From Pseudarthrobacter siccitolerans (GTDB taxonomy: Bacteria; Actinomycetota; Actinomycetes; Actinomycetales; Micrococcaceae): a DNA stretch of 64,000 nt. Under the pieces are notes generated by a model that saw only the letters and a program-made list of their open reading frames with translations, did no database searches and was not told where the DNA came from. Numbering within the stretch: position 1 is the first letter of the stretch; the number at the start of each line of letters is the position of its first letter. Shown here in pieces: positions 1 through 8,143 of the stretch. The position numbers were made by a program, and so were the translations under genes. The DNA lies in assembly GCF_001046895.1 (NCBI RefSeq), contig NZ_CAQI01000046.1, forward strand, positions 62,001 to 126,000. Direction: 5' to 3'.

Positions 1-540
1 CACCGCTACCTGCAACGCGCCGTCGGGAATGGTTCCGCCCGGCCAAAGCCCCAGCGGCGTGGCCCCTCCCGCGGCATGCAGCGGAAGCGCGGCGAAGCTG
101 ATGAAAAACGGCACCCAGCCCAGGGTGAACACCCCGGCAAAGATGCTGTTGGCGGAGCCCGCCGCGCTCTCAACGGACCGCCACAGCAGGACAGCCACCG
201 AGCTCAGCAGCATGGCAAAAAGCAGGCTCTCGATGCCGCCCAGGTAGGCGCAGAACGGCATGGCCACAGTGCCCGTCATCACCGGGACGATGGGCATCCT
301 GGTGCCGTTGGCTTCAAGTGCCCGGTAGATTTCCCACACGCCAAAGACGGCGAACGTGGTGGTGACCGCCACGAACCCGAGCGGGAGGAACAACAGTCCG
401 CCCAGCACCGCGAACAGCATGGCCAGGCCCACCACCACTGCGGCCGGCAGGTTCCGCCCGGCTTTCGGAGTTGGATTGCTCCTGGGCTGCTTCCCCCGTG
501 TGCGCGCCCGTTGTGCCGGGGCCTGCTCTGCCTGACCCAT
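1..540 (-). CDS. cdsA: Phosphatidate cytidylyltransferase CdsA, N-terminal part (cut by window edge)
   Basis: CdsA makes CDP-diacylglycerol from phosphatidate and CTP at the cytoplasmic membrane. Only about the first 180 codons are present; the catalytic C-terminal half lies beyond the window. A charged N-terminus (about residues 1-30) is followed by several hydrophobic segments, at about 33-50, 54-65, 85-100 and 105-120, as in the family. The ATG overlaps the frr stop codon by one base (TGATG), so translation is probably coupled. The call rests on this topology and on the conserved order rpsB-tsf-pyrH-frr-cdsA; the family signature itself is outside the window. Confidence 0.85.
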   Translation of the reverse strand, partial: MGQAEQAPAQRARTRGKQPRSNPTPKAGRNLPAAVVVGLAMLFAVLGGLLFLPLGFVAVTTTFAVFGVWEIYRALEANGTRMPIVPVMTGTVAMPFCAYLGGIESLLFAMLLSSVAVLLWRSVESAAGSANSIFAGVFTLGWVPFFISFAALPLHAAGGATPLGLWPGGTIPDGALQVAV

Positions 541-1097
541 CAGACTTCGAGCAGCTCTGCTTCCTTGCGCTTCAGCAGCTCGTCGATGCCGTCAACATGC
601 GCCTTGGTCATGCCGTCCAGTTCCTTTTCGGCCCGGGTGCCCTCGTCCTCACCGGCCTCGCCGTCCTTGACCAGCCGGTCCAGGGTTTCCTTGGCCTTGC
701 GGCGGATGTTGCGGATGGAGACCTTGGCGTCCTCGCCCTTGGTCTTGACGATCTTGACGTATTCCTTGCGGCGCTCCTTGGTCAGCTCAGGAATGGTGAT
801 CCGGATGACGTTGCCGTCGTTGGACGGATTGGCGCCGACCTCGGAATCGCTGAGCGCACGTTCGATGTCCCGCATCGCGGTCTTGTCGAATGGGGTGATC
901 AGGATGGTGCGGGCGTCCGGGATGGCGAACGAGGCGAGCTGCTGCAGCGGCGTGGGGGAACCGTAGTAGTCCACCAGGACCTTGTTGTAGAGGCCCGGAT
1001 TTGCCCGGCCGGTACGGACGGCAGCGAAGTCTTCCTTGGCTACCTCTACGGCCTTGTCCATCTTTTCTTCGGCTTCGAGCAAGGTTTCTTCTATCAC
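540..1097 (-). CDS. frr: Ribosome recycling factor
   Basis: Ribosome recycling factor acts with EF-G to split post-termination ribosomes. The 185-residue length is the family norm. The protein starts with an acidic helix, then [20 protein letters not shown] (about residues 28-47) and a C-terminal half dominated by charged helix ([20 protein letters not shown]), typical of the three-helix-bundle domain. It lies 124 bases downstream of pyrH and overlaps cdsA by one base, so it is likely transcribed with both. Confidence 0.97.
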   Translation of the reverse strand: MIEETLLEAEEKMDKAVEVAKEDFAAVRTGRANPGLYNKVLVDYYGSPTPLQQLASFAIPDARTILITPFDKTAMRDIERALSDSEVGANPSNDGNVIRITIPELTKERRKEYVKIVKTKGEDAKVSIRNIRRKAKETLDRLVKDGEAGEDEGTRAEKELDGMTKAHVDGIDELLKRKEAELLEV

Positions 1098-1165
1098 GGT
1101 CTCTCCTGACGATTCTGGTGCAGTCCGGGGCGCCGGCTCCGTGCACGTGGTTCTCGGTAGCTGTG

Positions 1166-1193
1166 CCGTCCCCGGCCCGAAGGCAGGGGACGG
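1166..1193 (-). terminator. Stem-loop between pyrH and frr
   Basis: CCGTCCCC pairs with GGGGACGG around a 12-base loop just after pyrH on the minus strand. There is no U-run, so it may be a processing or pausing hairpin rather than a full terminator. Confidence 0.35.
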
Positions 1194-1221
1194 AACTGTC
1201 CTGAAAACATCCTAGCCGCAG

Positions 1222-1959
1222 CTAGGTGGTGACCAGGGTGCCGAGCTTTTCGCCCAGGATGGCGCGGGTGACGTTGCCTTCGCCCTCCATGCCAAAGACC
1301 ACCATGGAGAGGTTGTTGTCCTTGCACATGGTCATGGCCGTCTGGTCCATGACGCGGATGTCGCGGCGCAGGGCGTCGTCGTAGCTGAGGGTTTCAAGCC
1401 GCTCGGCCGAGGGATCCTTCTTGGGGTCCGCGGTGTAGACGGCGTCCACACCGCTCTTGGCCATCAGGACGACGTCGGCGTGGACTTCGAGTGCCCGCTG
1501 GGCGGCTACGGTGTCGGTGGAGAAGTACGGGAGCCCGGCGCCCGCACCGAAGATGACCACGCGGCCTTTTTCCATATGCCGGATGGCGCGGCGCGGAATG
1601 TACGCCTCGGCCACCTGTCCCATGGTGATGGCGCTCTGGACCCGGGTTTCAACGCCGGCCTGCTCCAGGAAGTCCTGCAGCGCCAGGCAGTTCATCACCG
1701 TTCCGAGCATGCCCATGTAGTCGGCCCGTGAGCGGTCCATGCCGCTCTGGGACAGTTCGGCGCCGCGGAAGAAGTTGCCGCCGCCAACCACAATGGCCAC
1801 TTCCACTTCAGGGACTGCTGCGGCGATCTGCTTGGCGACGTCGCGGACAGTCTCCGGGTCAACGCCCAGCTTCCCGCCGCCGAAAACCTCTCCGGAGAGC
1901 TTCAGGAGGACCCGGCGTCGACTTTTCTCTGGTTGCATTACAGTGTTGACGGCTTCCAT
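1222..1959 (-). CDS. pyrH: UMP kinase
   Basis: UMP kinase (amino-acid kinase fold) phosphorylates UMP to UDP in pyrimidine synthesis. The 245-residue protein has the nucleotide-binding [11 protein letters not shown] near the N-terminus, [10 protein letters not shown], the UMP-binding [11 protein letters not shown] and the C-terminal [12 protein letters not shown]. The ATG at 1959 is chosen because GGAAGG sits 4 bases upstream; an in-frame ATG at 1938 is the alternative. A strong stem-loop with four U residues separates it from tsf, so it may have its own promoter or depend on read-through. Confidence 0.96.
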   Translation of the reverse strand: MEAVNTVMQPEKSRRRVLLKLSGEVFGGGKLGVDPETVRDVAKQIAAAVPEVEVAIVVGGGNFFRGAELSQSGMDRSRADYMGMLGTVMNCLALQDFLEQAGVETRVQSAITMGQVAEAYIPRRAIRHMEKGRVVIFGAGAGLPYFSTDTVAAQRALEVHADVVLMAKSGVDAVYTADPKKDPSAERLETLSYDDALRRDIRVMDQTAMTMCKDNNLSMVVFGMEGEGNVTRAILGEKLGTLVTT

Positions 1960-2034
1960 GATGCCTTCCGGTTGGGGGTCTGAAAAAAGGGTATCCTGCT
2001 GGGGCCCATGCTCGCCAAGTGGCCCGTTGCATGC

Positions 2035-2068
2035 AAAAGGGGCGGCCACCGAAGTGGCCACCCCCTTG
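2035..2068 (-). terminator. Intrinsic terminator after tsf
   Basis: On the minus strand GGGGGTGGCCAC pairs with GTGGCCGCCCC around a tight UUCG-like loop and is followed by TTTT. It lies 10 bases beyond the tsf stop codon. Confidence 0.8.
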
Positions 2069-2077
2069 CAGTATCGG

Positions 2078-2914
2078 CTAGGAGCCGACGCGGAAACGCG
2101 TGAACGCGGTTCCCTTGACACCGGCCTCTTCGAGGACCTGTGCAACGGACTTCTTTGCGTCCTTGGCAAATGCCTGGTCAACCAGCACCTCGCCCTTGTA
2201 GAAGCCGGTCACGCGGCCTTCCACGATCTTGGTGAGTGCGGCTTCGGGCTTGCCCTCGGCCTTCGCGGTCTCTTCGGCGATGCGGCGCTCGGACTCGACC
2301 AGGTCGGACGGAACGTCCTCGCGGGTCAGGTAGTTCGGGGCCATGGCAGCGATGTGGACGGCAACGTCGTGGGCGGCGGTGGCAGCAGCTTCGCCTTCAC
2401 CGTCAACAGCGAACAGCACGCCAACCTGGGCCGGGAGGTCCTTGGAGGTCTTGTGCAGGTAAGCGTCAACCGTGGCACCCTCAACGCGGGAGATGCGGCG
2501 GACAACAACCTTTTCGCCCAGGACGGCGCCTTCTTCGACGACGACCTCGGAGAGCGGCTTGCCGTCAACTCCGGTGGCCAGCAGGGTCTCGAGGTCGGCT
2601 GCGCCGGACTCGACCGCAACAGCCAGGACCTTGTCGGCCAGCTGGATGAACTTGTCAGCCTTGGCCACGAAGTCGGTCTCGCAGTTGACTTCGATCATCA
2701 CGCCGACGCCGTTGCTGACCTTTGCGGCCACCAGGCCTTCAGCGGTGGAGCGGCCCTCGCGCTTGGTAGCGCCCTTGAGGCCCTTGATGCGGATGATTTC
2801 GATGGCCTTCTCGGCGTCACCGTTGGCTTCGTCAAGAGCCTTCTTGACGTCCATCATGCCGGCGCCGGTGCGCTCGCGCAGGGCCTTGATGTCCGCGGCA
2901 GTGTAGTTCGCCAT
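2078..2914 (-). CDS. tsf: Elongation factor Ts
   Basis: EF-Ts is the guanine-nucleotide exchange factor for EF-Tu. The 278-residue protein begins with the UBA-like domain (about residues 3-45, with [15 protein letters not shown]) and has the EF-Tu-contacting TDFVAK motif at residues 80-85. The start at 2914 has GAGGGG upstream; a longer reading to 2989 would run into the intergenic stem-loop. It is downstream of rpsB on the same strand, the usual bacterial arrangement. Confidence 0.97.
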   Translation of the reverse strand: MANYTAADIKALRERTGAGMMDVKKALDEANGDAEKAIEIIRIKGLKGATKREGRSTAEGLVAAKVSNGVGVMIEVNCETDFVAKADKFIQLADKVLAVAVESGAADLETLLATGVDGKPLSEVVVEEGAVLGEKVVVRRISRVEGATVDAYLHKTSKDLPAQVGVLFAVDGEGEAAATAAHDVAVHIAAMAPNYLTREDVPSDLVESERRIAEETAKAEGKPEAALTKIVEGRVTGFYKGEVLVDQAFAKDAKKSVAQVLEEAGVKGTAFTRFRVGS

Positions 2915-2953
2915 GTGAACCCCTCTGTCTAGAAATGTGTTGTGGTGTACGGA

Positions 2954-2997
2954 CTGACAGGACGGCAGCCCACGAAAGTGGGCCGCCATCCTGTCAG
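2954..2997 (-). promoter_or_regulatory. Long stem-loop in the rpsB-tsf spacer
   Basis: CTGACAGGA and GCCCAC on one side pair with GTGGGC and TCCTGTCAG on the other in a nearly continuous 20-bp stem with a 4-base loop. No U-run follows. It sits 40 bases upstream of the tsf start, so it may set the rpsB to tsf ratio by attenuation or by an RNase cut. Confidence 0.65.
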
Positions 2998-3043
2998 CAG
3001 TTCCGGCGCCGCGGGCGGCACCGGGAAATCCGGTGTACTTGTG

Positions 3044-3913
3044 TTACTTGGCGTCTTCAGCCGGAGCAGCAGCGTCTTCTGCCGGAGCAGCCTCAGCGGC
3101 CGGTGCTGCAGCTTCTTCTGCCGGAGCGGCGGGAGCTGCTTCAGCCTTGCTGCCTTCGAGGAGTTCGCGCTCCCACTCGGCCAGCGGCTCTTCCGGAGCT
3201 TCGGTGGTGCCGGTGGCGCGGTTGTTGCGGGCGATGAGGCCCTCAGCAACGGCATCGGCAACAACGCGGGTCAGGAGGTTCACGGAGCGGATGGCGTCGT
3301 CGTTGCCCGGGATCGGGAAGTCGACCTCATCCGGATCGCAGTTGGTGTCCAGGATGGCCACAACCGGGATGTTCAGCTTCTTGGCCTCATCAACGGCGAG
3401 GTGTTCCTTCTTGGTGTCCACGATCCAGAGCACGGAGGGTGCCTTGGTCAGGTTGCGGATACCGCCGAGGTTGGACTCGAGCTTGGTGAGTTCACGCTTG
3501 AGGAGCAGCAGCTCCTTCTTGGTGTAAGCAGAGCCGGCGACGTCGTCGAAGTCGATCTCTTCGAGTTCCTTCATACGCTGGATGCGCTTGGCGACGGTCT
3601 GGAAGTTGGTCAGCATACCGCCGAGCCAACGCTGGTTCACGTACGGCTGGCCCACGCGGGTTGCCTGCTCGGCAATTGCTTCCTGGGCCTGCTTCTTGGT
3701 GCCGACGAAGAGGACGGTGCCGCCGTGTGCAACGGTGGCCTTCACGAACTCGTAGGCGCGGTCGATGTAGGACAGCGACTGCTGAAGGTCGATGATGTAG
3801 ATGCCGTTGCGCTCGGTGAAGATGAAGCGCTTCATCTTCGGGTTCCAACGGCGGGTCTGGTGTCCAAAGTGGACGCCGCTGTCAAGCAGCTGGCGCATGG
3901 TTACGACGGGCAT
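3044..3913 (-). CDS. rpsB: 30S ribosomal protein S2
   Basis: Ribosomal protein S2 of the small subunit. [20 protein letters not shown] and [16 protein letters not shown] are S2 signatures near the N-terminus. The protein is 289 residues because of a C-terminal tail of about 45 residues rich in Ala, Glu and Pro ([20 protein letters not shown]), a low-complexity extension seen in many actinobacterial S2 proteins. GGAAGGAG lies 9 bases upstream of the ATG. It is the first gene of the minus-strand block and is divergent from the M23 gene. Confidence 0.98.
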   Translation of the reverse strand: MPVVTMRQLLDSGVHFGHQTRRWNPKMKRFIFTERNGIYIIDLQQSLSYIDRAYEFVKATVAHGGTVLFVGTKKQAQEAIAEQATRVGQPYVNQRWLGGMLTNFQTVAKRIQRMKELEEIDFDDVAGSAYTKKELLLLKRELTKLESNLGGIRNLTKAPSVLWIVDTKKEHLAVDEAKKLNIPVVAILDTNCDPDEVDFPIPGNDDAIRSVNLLTRVVADAVAEGLIARNNRATGTTEAPEEPLAEWERELLEGSKAEAAPAAPAEEAAAPAAEAAPAEDAAAPAEDAK

Positions 3914-4355
3914 GCCGGCGCTCCTTCCGGCAGGTCATTCATGAGAAACCCCTGGGGCTTCTTACCCTGCCAATAGTTGACGGTTGATTAGCGTGGCCCG
4001 GGCGGGCCGTGCTCCTGGCGTCCATCGCGCTTCTCATCAGGACCGTAGTCCTGACCGCAAGAAGCCCGATCCTCCGAAGGAGGGCTGGACGCGCGTAGTC
4101 AGCCGCTGCTCCCCCACACTCCTGAATGAGATGTGCCGACGCAGGCCGGACAGGGGCGTATACCGTGGGGAAAACCTTTGGGTAGCCGCTGGACGGATAG
4201 CGTTGAGGGCGCAGCAAACTGCTCCATCAAGTGTACTACAGGCACCCGCAGGCGGAGGACAGGGACGGGGACATGCGCGACGCCGGCACCGCACCTTATC
4301 CACATAGGCGAAACTGTCCCTGCCGGCAGCATTTCAAACGTCGCAGGCTGGACTT
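3914..4355. other. Divergent intergenic region rpsB / M23 gene
   Basis: This 442-base region has no convincing gene. It must hold the rpsB promoter and leader on the minus strand and the M23 promoter on the plus strand. A TACACT hexamer on the minus strand near 4235 could be a -10 box, but no good -35 partner is visible. A perfect DnaA-box consensus occurs at 4296-4304. Confidence 0.5.
4296..4304 (+). other. Single DnaA-box consensus 9-mer
   Basis: TTATCCACA, identical to the strongest DnaA-box consensus, lies 51 bases upstream of the M23 gene start. No second box is visible nearby, so chance is a real possibility. Confidence 0.3.
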
Positions 4356-4883
4356 ATGAAACCACCGGCGTTGCTTGCGGCCATACTCTTGCTGCCCGCG
4401 TCCCTGGCCCCCACGGGGGAAGCACTGGCGTTCGGCCCCGGATCCCTGGCGCCTGCCGCCATCGTTGATGCACCATCGTGGCGGTGGCCGCTCTCCCCGC
4501 GCCCGGCGGTGCTGCGGGATTTTGACCCGCCGCCCAAGCCCTGGCTCAGCGGACACCGTGGCGTAGACCTGGAATCGGCGTCCGACGGCGTGCCGGTCAC
4601 CTCGCCGGCCGCGGGCACCGTCAGCTTCGTGGGCGTCGTGGTGGACCGGCCGGTGATAACCATCGACCACGGCAACGGCCTGCGCAGCAGCTTCGAGCCG
4701 GTGGAGAGCAGCCTGGCCACTGGAAGCGTGGTGGCCGCCGGGCAGCCGATCGGGACGCTGCTGCCAGGCCACTGCGCTTCCACGTCCTGCGTCCACTGGG
4801 GCGTCCGGCGCGGTGACGGGTACGTTAATCCGCTGCAGTTCGTGATGGACCTGCGGCCGTCCATCCTGCTGCCGCTGAGTTAG
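4356..4883 (+). CDS. Secreted M23-family (LytM-fold) protein with altered active site
   Basis: The 175-residue protein has a signal peptide (about residues 1-25, ending near GEALA) and one M23 domain. M23 enzymes cut peptidoglycan cross-bridges using two Zn-binding motifs. HxxxD is intact (H67, D71), as is the Zn-ligand histidine of the HxH motif (H147). The first histidine of HxH is Cys145, and the catalytic histidine normally found in a YAHL-like motif is replaced in SSFEPV (residues 111-116). Binding without cleavage, or different chemistry, is therefore likely. From memory, mycobacteria carry a similar gene beside rpsB. No clear ribosome binding site is visible. Confidence 0.85.
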   Translation: MKPPALLAAILLLPASLAPTGEALAFGPGSLAPAAIVDAPSWRWPLSPRPAVLRDFDPPPKPWLSGHRGVDLESASDGVPVTSPAAGTVSFVGVVVDRPVITIDHGNGLRSSFEPVESSLATGSVVAAGQPIGTLLPGHCASTSCVHWGVRRGDGYVNPLQFVMDLRPSILLPLS

Positions 4884-4922
4884 GAAGCGAGCAATGGGCC
4901 CGGCAGATCCTGACGATCCTAC

Positions 4923-6110
4923 TCAGACGATGGCGGAGATACCCGTGATGGCCCGCCCGGTCACCAGCGTGTTGATCTCGTGGGTTCCTTCATAGGAGTA
5001 GATGGCCTCGGCGTCGGCGAAGATCTTTGCCATTTCGAAGTCGGTCACGATGCCGTTGCCGCCCAGGAGGTTCCGGCCAATGGCCACGCTCTCACGCATC
5101 CTGGCGGTGGTGAACGCCTTGGCCAGCGCTGACTGCTCGTCCTTGGCCTCGCCGAGGTCCTCCAGCTGAGACAACCTCACCATCATGCCCATGGAGCTGA
5201 CGGCATTGCCCAGGATCTGCACCAGCTGGCTCTGGACCAGCTGGAAGGAGGCCAGCGGCCGGCCGAACTGCTGGCGCTCCACGGCATAGCGGCGTGCCAC
5301 GTCGAAGGCGGCCAGCTGCTGGCCCACAGCCTGCCAGGCGACGCCAAGGCGGGTGACTTTGAGGACTTTGTTGACGTCCCGGAAGCTGTTGGCGTTGGCA
5401 AGCTTGTAGAACTCTGGAACCACCACGTTGTCCAGCGTGATGTCGGCGTTCTGGACTGTCCGGAGGGCGATCTTGTTCTCGATCTTCGCCGCACTGAAAC
5501 CCTCCAGTGCGGTGTCCACCAGGAAGCCTTTGACCCGGTTGTCTTCAACATCGCGGGCGTAGACCACCACCCAGTCGGAGAAGGTGGCGTTTCCAATCCA
5601 GCGTTTGGCACCGTTGAGGATCCAGGCGTCTCCCTCGCGCCTGGCGGTGGTCCGCGTCCCGCCGGCAACGTCCGATCCGCCGAGGGGTTCCGTCAGGCCG
5701 AAGGCCCCGATTTTCTTCATGGCGTAGATGTCCGGGAGCCAGGCGTCCTTTTGTTCCTGGGAGGCGAGAGCTTCGATGGAGCCGGTAAAGAGCCCGTCAT
5801 GCACACCCATAAAGGTGGAGATGGACGCATCGGCGCGGGTCACCTCGGCGTGCATCAGGCCAGCGAAGAGGTTGGAGTGGCCCTGCCGCCGGACCGGGCT
5901 GACCAGGTCGATGTCCGCGAGCTTCGGAATGAGGTCCATGGGGAATTCGCCCCGGTTCCAGCAATCGACGGCGATGGGCTTGACCTCGCGGGCCAGGAAG
6001 TCGCGGACTTCCGCCAGCCGGTCCTGCTCCTTGGCGCTCAGCATTTGCTCGAACGCATAGAAGTCACCGTCGGCGTAGGGCAGGTTGAGTTCTGCAGCGG
6101 AAGTGGACAT
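4923..6110 (-). CDS. Acyl-CoA dehydrogenase (glutaryl-CoA dehydrogenase-like)
   Basis: A 395-residue flavoprotein that oxidises an acyl-CoA to the enoyl-CoA. The middle domain has FGLTEPLGGSDVAGGTRTTA, the C-terminal helical domain has RQQFGRPLASFQLVQ, and the catalytic glutamate is E374 in YSYEGTHEI. The YEGTHEI and LVTGRAITG ending resembles glutaryl-CoA dehydrogenase more than chain-length-specific fatty acyl enzymes, but the substrate cannot be fixed from sequence. The start at 6110 has GAGGTAACC just upstream. It is a single gene facing the M23 gene tail to tail, with a perfect palindrome 48 bases upstream. Confidence 0.92.
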   Translation of the reverse strand: MSTSAAELNLPYADGDFYAFEQMLSAKEQDRLAEVRDFLAREVKPIAVDCWNRGEFPMDLIPKLADIDLVSPVRRQGHSNLFAGLMHAEVTRADASISTFMGVHDGLFTGSIEALASQEQKDAWLPDIYAMKKIGAFGLTEPLGGSDVAGGTRTTARREGDAWILNGAKRWIGNATFSDWVVVYARDVEDNRVKGFLVDTALEGFSAAKIENKIALRTVQNADITLDNVVVPEFYKLANANSFRDVNKVLKVTRLGVAWQAVGQQLAAFDVARRYAVERQQFGRPLASFQLVQSQLVQILGNAVSSMGMMVRLSQLEDLGEAKDEQSALAKAFTTARMRESVAIGRNLLGGNGIVTDFEMAKIFADAEAIYSYEGTHEINTLVTGRAITGISAIV

Positions 6111-6157
6111 GGTTACCTCGCAAGTGATCAGCGGTGACCGGAGCTCGCGGAATGAGC

Positions 6158-6187
6158 ACGGTATGTTACTGGTCAGTAACATACCGT
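6158..6187. promoter_or_regulatory. TetR-family-type operator palindrome upstream of acyl-CoA dehydrogenase
   Basis: Two perfect 14-base arms (ACGGTATGTTACTG and its reverse complement) flank a 2-base centre. A long AT-rich palindrome with a TTACTG...CAGTAA core is typical of TetR-family repressors of acyl-CoA metabolism. The regulator gene is not in this window. Confidence 0.75.
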
Positions 6188-6537
6188 ATTCGTAGATGAG
6201 ATGAAAGGGCTGCCTGTGCACGCCTTCCCCAAACGCGCCATTCCTTCCTGCCGCCCCCAACGCAACGCCCCACCACCTCCTGCCGCTTTCAGGCCAACGC
6301 CGAAGCAGTTCTGGTGTGGTTCGACGGCGATGCTGCCGCGGACGCGGGCGGGACTAATCGGGGCGATCACCAACAGTGACGGAGCGATCCCGGACTAAAG
6401 CCGAAGGTGATGGGGCGTTCCCCCGGAACAGCGCGGGACGTGATCGGGCGTTCCCCAATATGTCGTGGGAGGTGATGGGGCGTTCCCCAGGAACAGCGCG
6501 GGAGGTGTTGGGGCGTCCCGGTTTTTGACCCTAATAA
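6188..6537. other. Gene-free stretch with degenerate tandem repeats
   Basis: No convincing coding sequence is seen between the palindrome and the terminator at 6538. Its second half holds the repeats at 6376-6525. Confidence 0.5.
6376..6525 (+). repeat. Tandem repeat, about 33-bp period, four to five degenerate copies
   Basis: Copies start at 6376 (diverged), 6407, 6440, 6472 and 6505 (truncated). The best-kept part is GTGATGGGGCGTTCCCC, followed by a variable GGAACAGCGCGGGA-like tail. Units are 31-33 bases long. The repeats lie in native chromosome just outside the left end of the integrated element. They encode no evident protein and no function is known to me. Confidence 0.75.
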
Positions 6538-6576
6538 GGAAACCGCGGCCCGTGCCATGCACCGGACGCGGTTTCC
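6538..6576 (-). terminator. Original terminator of the CAU tRNA, displaced by the element
   Basis: GGAAACCGCG pairs with CGCGGTTTCC around a GC-rich loop. It lies 11 bases beyond the left 39-bp core repeat, where the downstream end of the tRNA gene would have been before integration. A TTATTAG stretch follows on the minus strand. Confidence 0.65.
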
Positions 6577-6587
6577 GCGATGTTGTT

Positions 6588-6626
6588 GTAGGGCTACTCG
6601 GACTTGAACCGAGGACCTTAGGATTA
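6588..6626. repeat. attL: left 39-bp core repeat (old tRNA 3' end)
   Basis: These 39 bases are identical to 16236-16274 and match the tRNA from the last anticodon base to just past the 3' end. The flanks diverge immediately on both sides. This is the tRNA 3' end left behind when the element integrated. Confidence 0.93.
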
Positions 6627-6648
6627 GCAATTCCTGTCTTTCGTCCGT

Positions 6649-6659
6649 TTCCGGTGGAT
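6649..6659 (+). repeat. Candidate integrase arm site, left 1
   Basis: TTCCGGTGGAT, 22 bases inside the left core repeat. The same 11-mer occurs at 16156-16166. Confidence 0.6.
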
Positions 6660-6739
6660 TCCATCACCCCGCGGATCCCAAGCAATAGCGCCCCTCGAGC
6701 GATTCCAGCTGATCATTGCCTTTCGATCCTACTCGTTGT

Positions 6740-6750
6740 TTCCGGTGGGT
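6740..6750 (+). repeat. Candidate integrase arm site, left 2
   Basis: TTCCGGTGGGT, identical to 16145-16155 at the other end of the element and in the same orientation. Confidence 0.6.
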
Positions 6751-6819
6751 AAGCGGTGGGCGAACGCCACCGTATGTGTCTGCCCCCCACCCCATTCGAT
6801 GGAGGGCTGTCGGCAAGGA

Positions 6820-6912
6820 TCTCGGTGGGCGGCGTCAGACGGGGAGCCTGGCACCCAGGTCGCCCGTGACCTCGGCAAGTCCAGGGCGACCCTGTACCGG
6901 CGATCCGAGAGT
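6820..6912 (+). pseudogene. Remnant of a serine recombinase C-terminal HTH
   Basis: The translated stretch GTQVARDLGKSRATLYRRSE matches the C-terminal helix-turn-helix of Tn3-type resolvases and DNA invertases, which typically read VARALGVSRATLYR. No catalytic domain remains upstream and the reading frame has no matching start, so this is a fragment left by an earlier mobile element. The call rests on about 25 residues only. Confidence 0.5.
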
Positions 6913-7154
6913 TGCCGCAAGCGACGACCATCTGAGTTCGCCTTCTGCGGTGGATGGGTGGCGGTCTACGGGCATCTGCTGCGTCCATCCGGGCCCGCCT
7001 ACAAGCAAGACAGCTCAGGCTGTCATCTATCGGTGCATCAGTCGCCAGCGCGCCAACGTCGCGACACCTCCAACGACGTTGAGCAGCGGTTTTGTCGGAG
7101 GTGCCGTGCATCCTGATCTTACGAGACCGGACGCACGTAACTAGGAGAAGACAG

Positions 7155-7940
7155 ATGACTGAGGGCCGGATTACCCAGCAGGACCTGGATTGGTGGCTGG
7201 AGTTTGCAACCTCCCGGGAGTGGACGTTCGCTAAGACCTATGCCGAGACGGCACCCCACCACTACATCGTCGAAGGGCGCACCTCAGGCGTGACCCACGA
7301 GGACATGGTTCGCGCCTCGCGCGTGATCCACACCTTCGGGCAGCCGGGCAAGTACTACTCGCTGACCAAGATCTATCTCGTCAGCCCCGACGGGAAGTAC
7401 CGCTGGTGGACCGAGGACAACCACTTCACCGACACCACACTGGTCAACCGCGCAACGACTCGGCTGTTCTACGGAATCCAGAACGCACCCTCCACGGTCA
7501 GCGACATCGAGTCGCCGTACGACGCGGTCGCCACCATCTGGGACGTCCTGCACCCCACCGGCTCCGGGGAGTCAAACCGTGTCAAGCGGCTCCTCGATGA
7601 TGCTCGGGGAAAGTACCCGCCCCACGTTCTCGACATCGGCTGCGGCACCGGCCGAGTGCTCGATCTTGGGCTCGCAAGTGCTGACCGCTATGCGGGCATT
7701 GACTCCAGTCAGGCGATGCTTAACCTCCTGATCCGCAAGCACCCGAAGGCCGCAGCAATCTACCCGGTCGATTTCCGCGATGCACTCATCGCCAACACTT
7801 TCTCCGCGGGCCAGTTCGACTGGGTCTTCCTCGACACTGCGGTCGAGATGACGGCCGGGCAGCGGGCCCAAGTAGAGCACATCGCCCGACTCGCGATGAT
7901 CATTGTCGACGGGCACGAGTGGACTCTTCGTAATGTGTGA
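7155..7940 (+). CDS. Class I SAM-dependent methyltransferase, element cargo
   Basis: A 261-residue protein. Residues 1-130 (WWLEFATSREWTFAKTYAET, then an aromatic-rich KYRWWTEDNHF stretch) match no family I can name. Residues 140-261 are a Rossmann-fold methyltransferase with motif I VLDIGCGTG (158-166), the acidic motif II in YAGIDSSQ and a DWVFLD strand. No NPPY or PC motif of DNA methyltransferases is seen, so the substrate is open (small molecule, protein, or modified base). AGGAGAAG precedes the ATG at 7155. It points tail to tail at the DUF262 operon and might be unrelated cargo. Confidence 0.8.
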   Translation: MTEGRITQQDLDWWLEFATSREWTFAKTYAETAPHHYIVEGRTSGVTHEDMVRASRVIHTFGQPGKYYSLTKIYLVSPDGKYRWWTEDNHFTDTTLVNRATTRLFYGIQNAPSTVSDIESPYDAVATIWDVLHPTGSGESNRVKRLLDDARGKYPPHVLDIGCGTGRVLDLGLASADRYAGIDSSQAMLNLLIRKHPKAAAIYPVDFRDALIANTFSAGQFDWVFLDTAVEMTAGQRAQVEHIARLAMIIVDGHEWTLRNV

Positions 7941-7978
7941 GAGAACTCTGCGAAGCGCATCCGCGCGGAGTCCAACTC

Positions 7979-8019
7979 GATGAGGGCCGCGCCATGAACC
8001 GGACATCGGAGCCCTCATC
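7979..8019. terminator. Inverted repeat between convergent genes
   Basis: GATGAGGGC pairs with GCCCTCATC across a 23-base loop in the 203-base gap between the methyltransferase and the DUF262 operon. There is no U-run, so this is only a weak bidirectional terminator candidate. Confidence 0.3.
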
Positions 8020-8143
8020 GCTGTAGACCCTTGGGCTTACGGATGGGGTTACACCCATCTCCTGCCGCCGGTATCTCCGTCACGATGCGCCATTCTGGAG
8101 CGAAGGTCGCAAACGCTTCGACTGCGGCGTTCTGCAATGACCG

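Noticed and set aside
4296..4304. Replication origin
   Set aside because: One DnaA box only, no AT-rich unwinding region, and no dnaA, dnaN or parAB genes nearby.
6376..6525. CRISPR array
   Set aside because: Units abut without spacers, vary in length and sequence, and no cas genes are present.
6716..7144. Several 60-140 codon open frames left of the methyltransferase
   Set aside because: They overlap in many frames and lack ribosome binding sites. Only the short recombinase-like HTH stretch has recognisable similarity.
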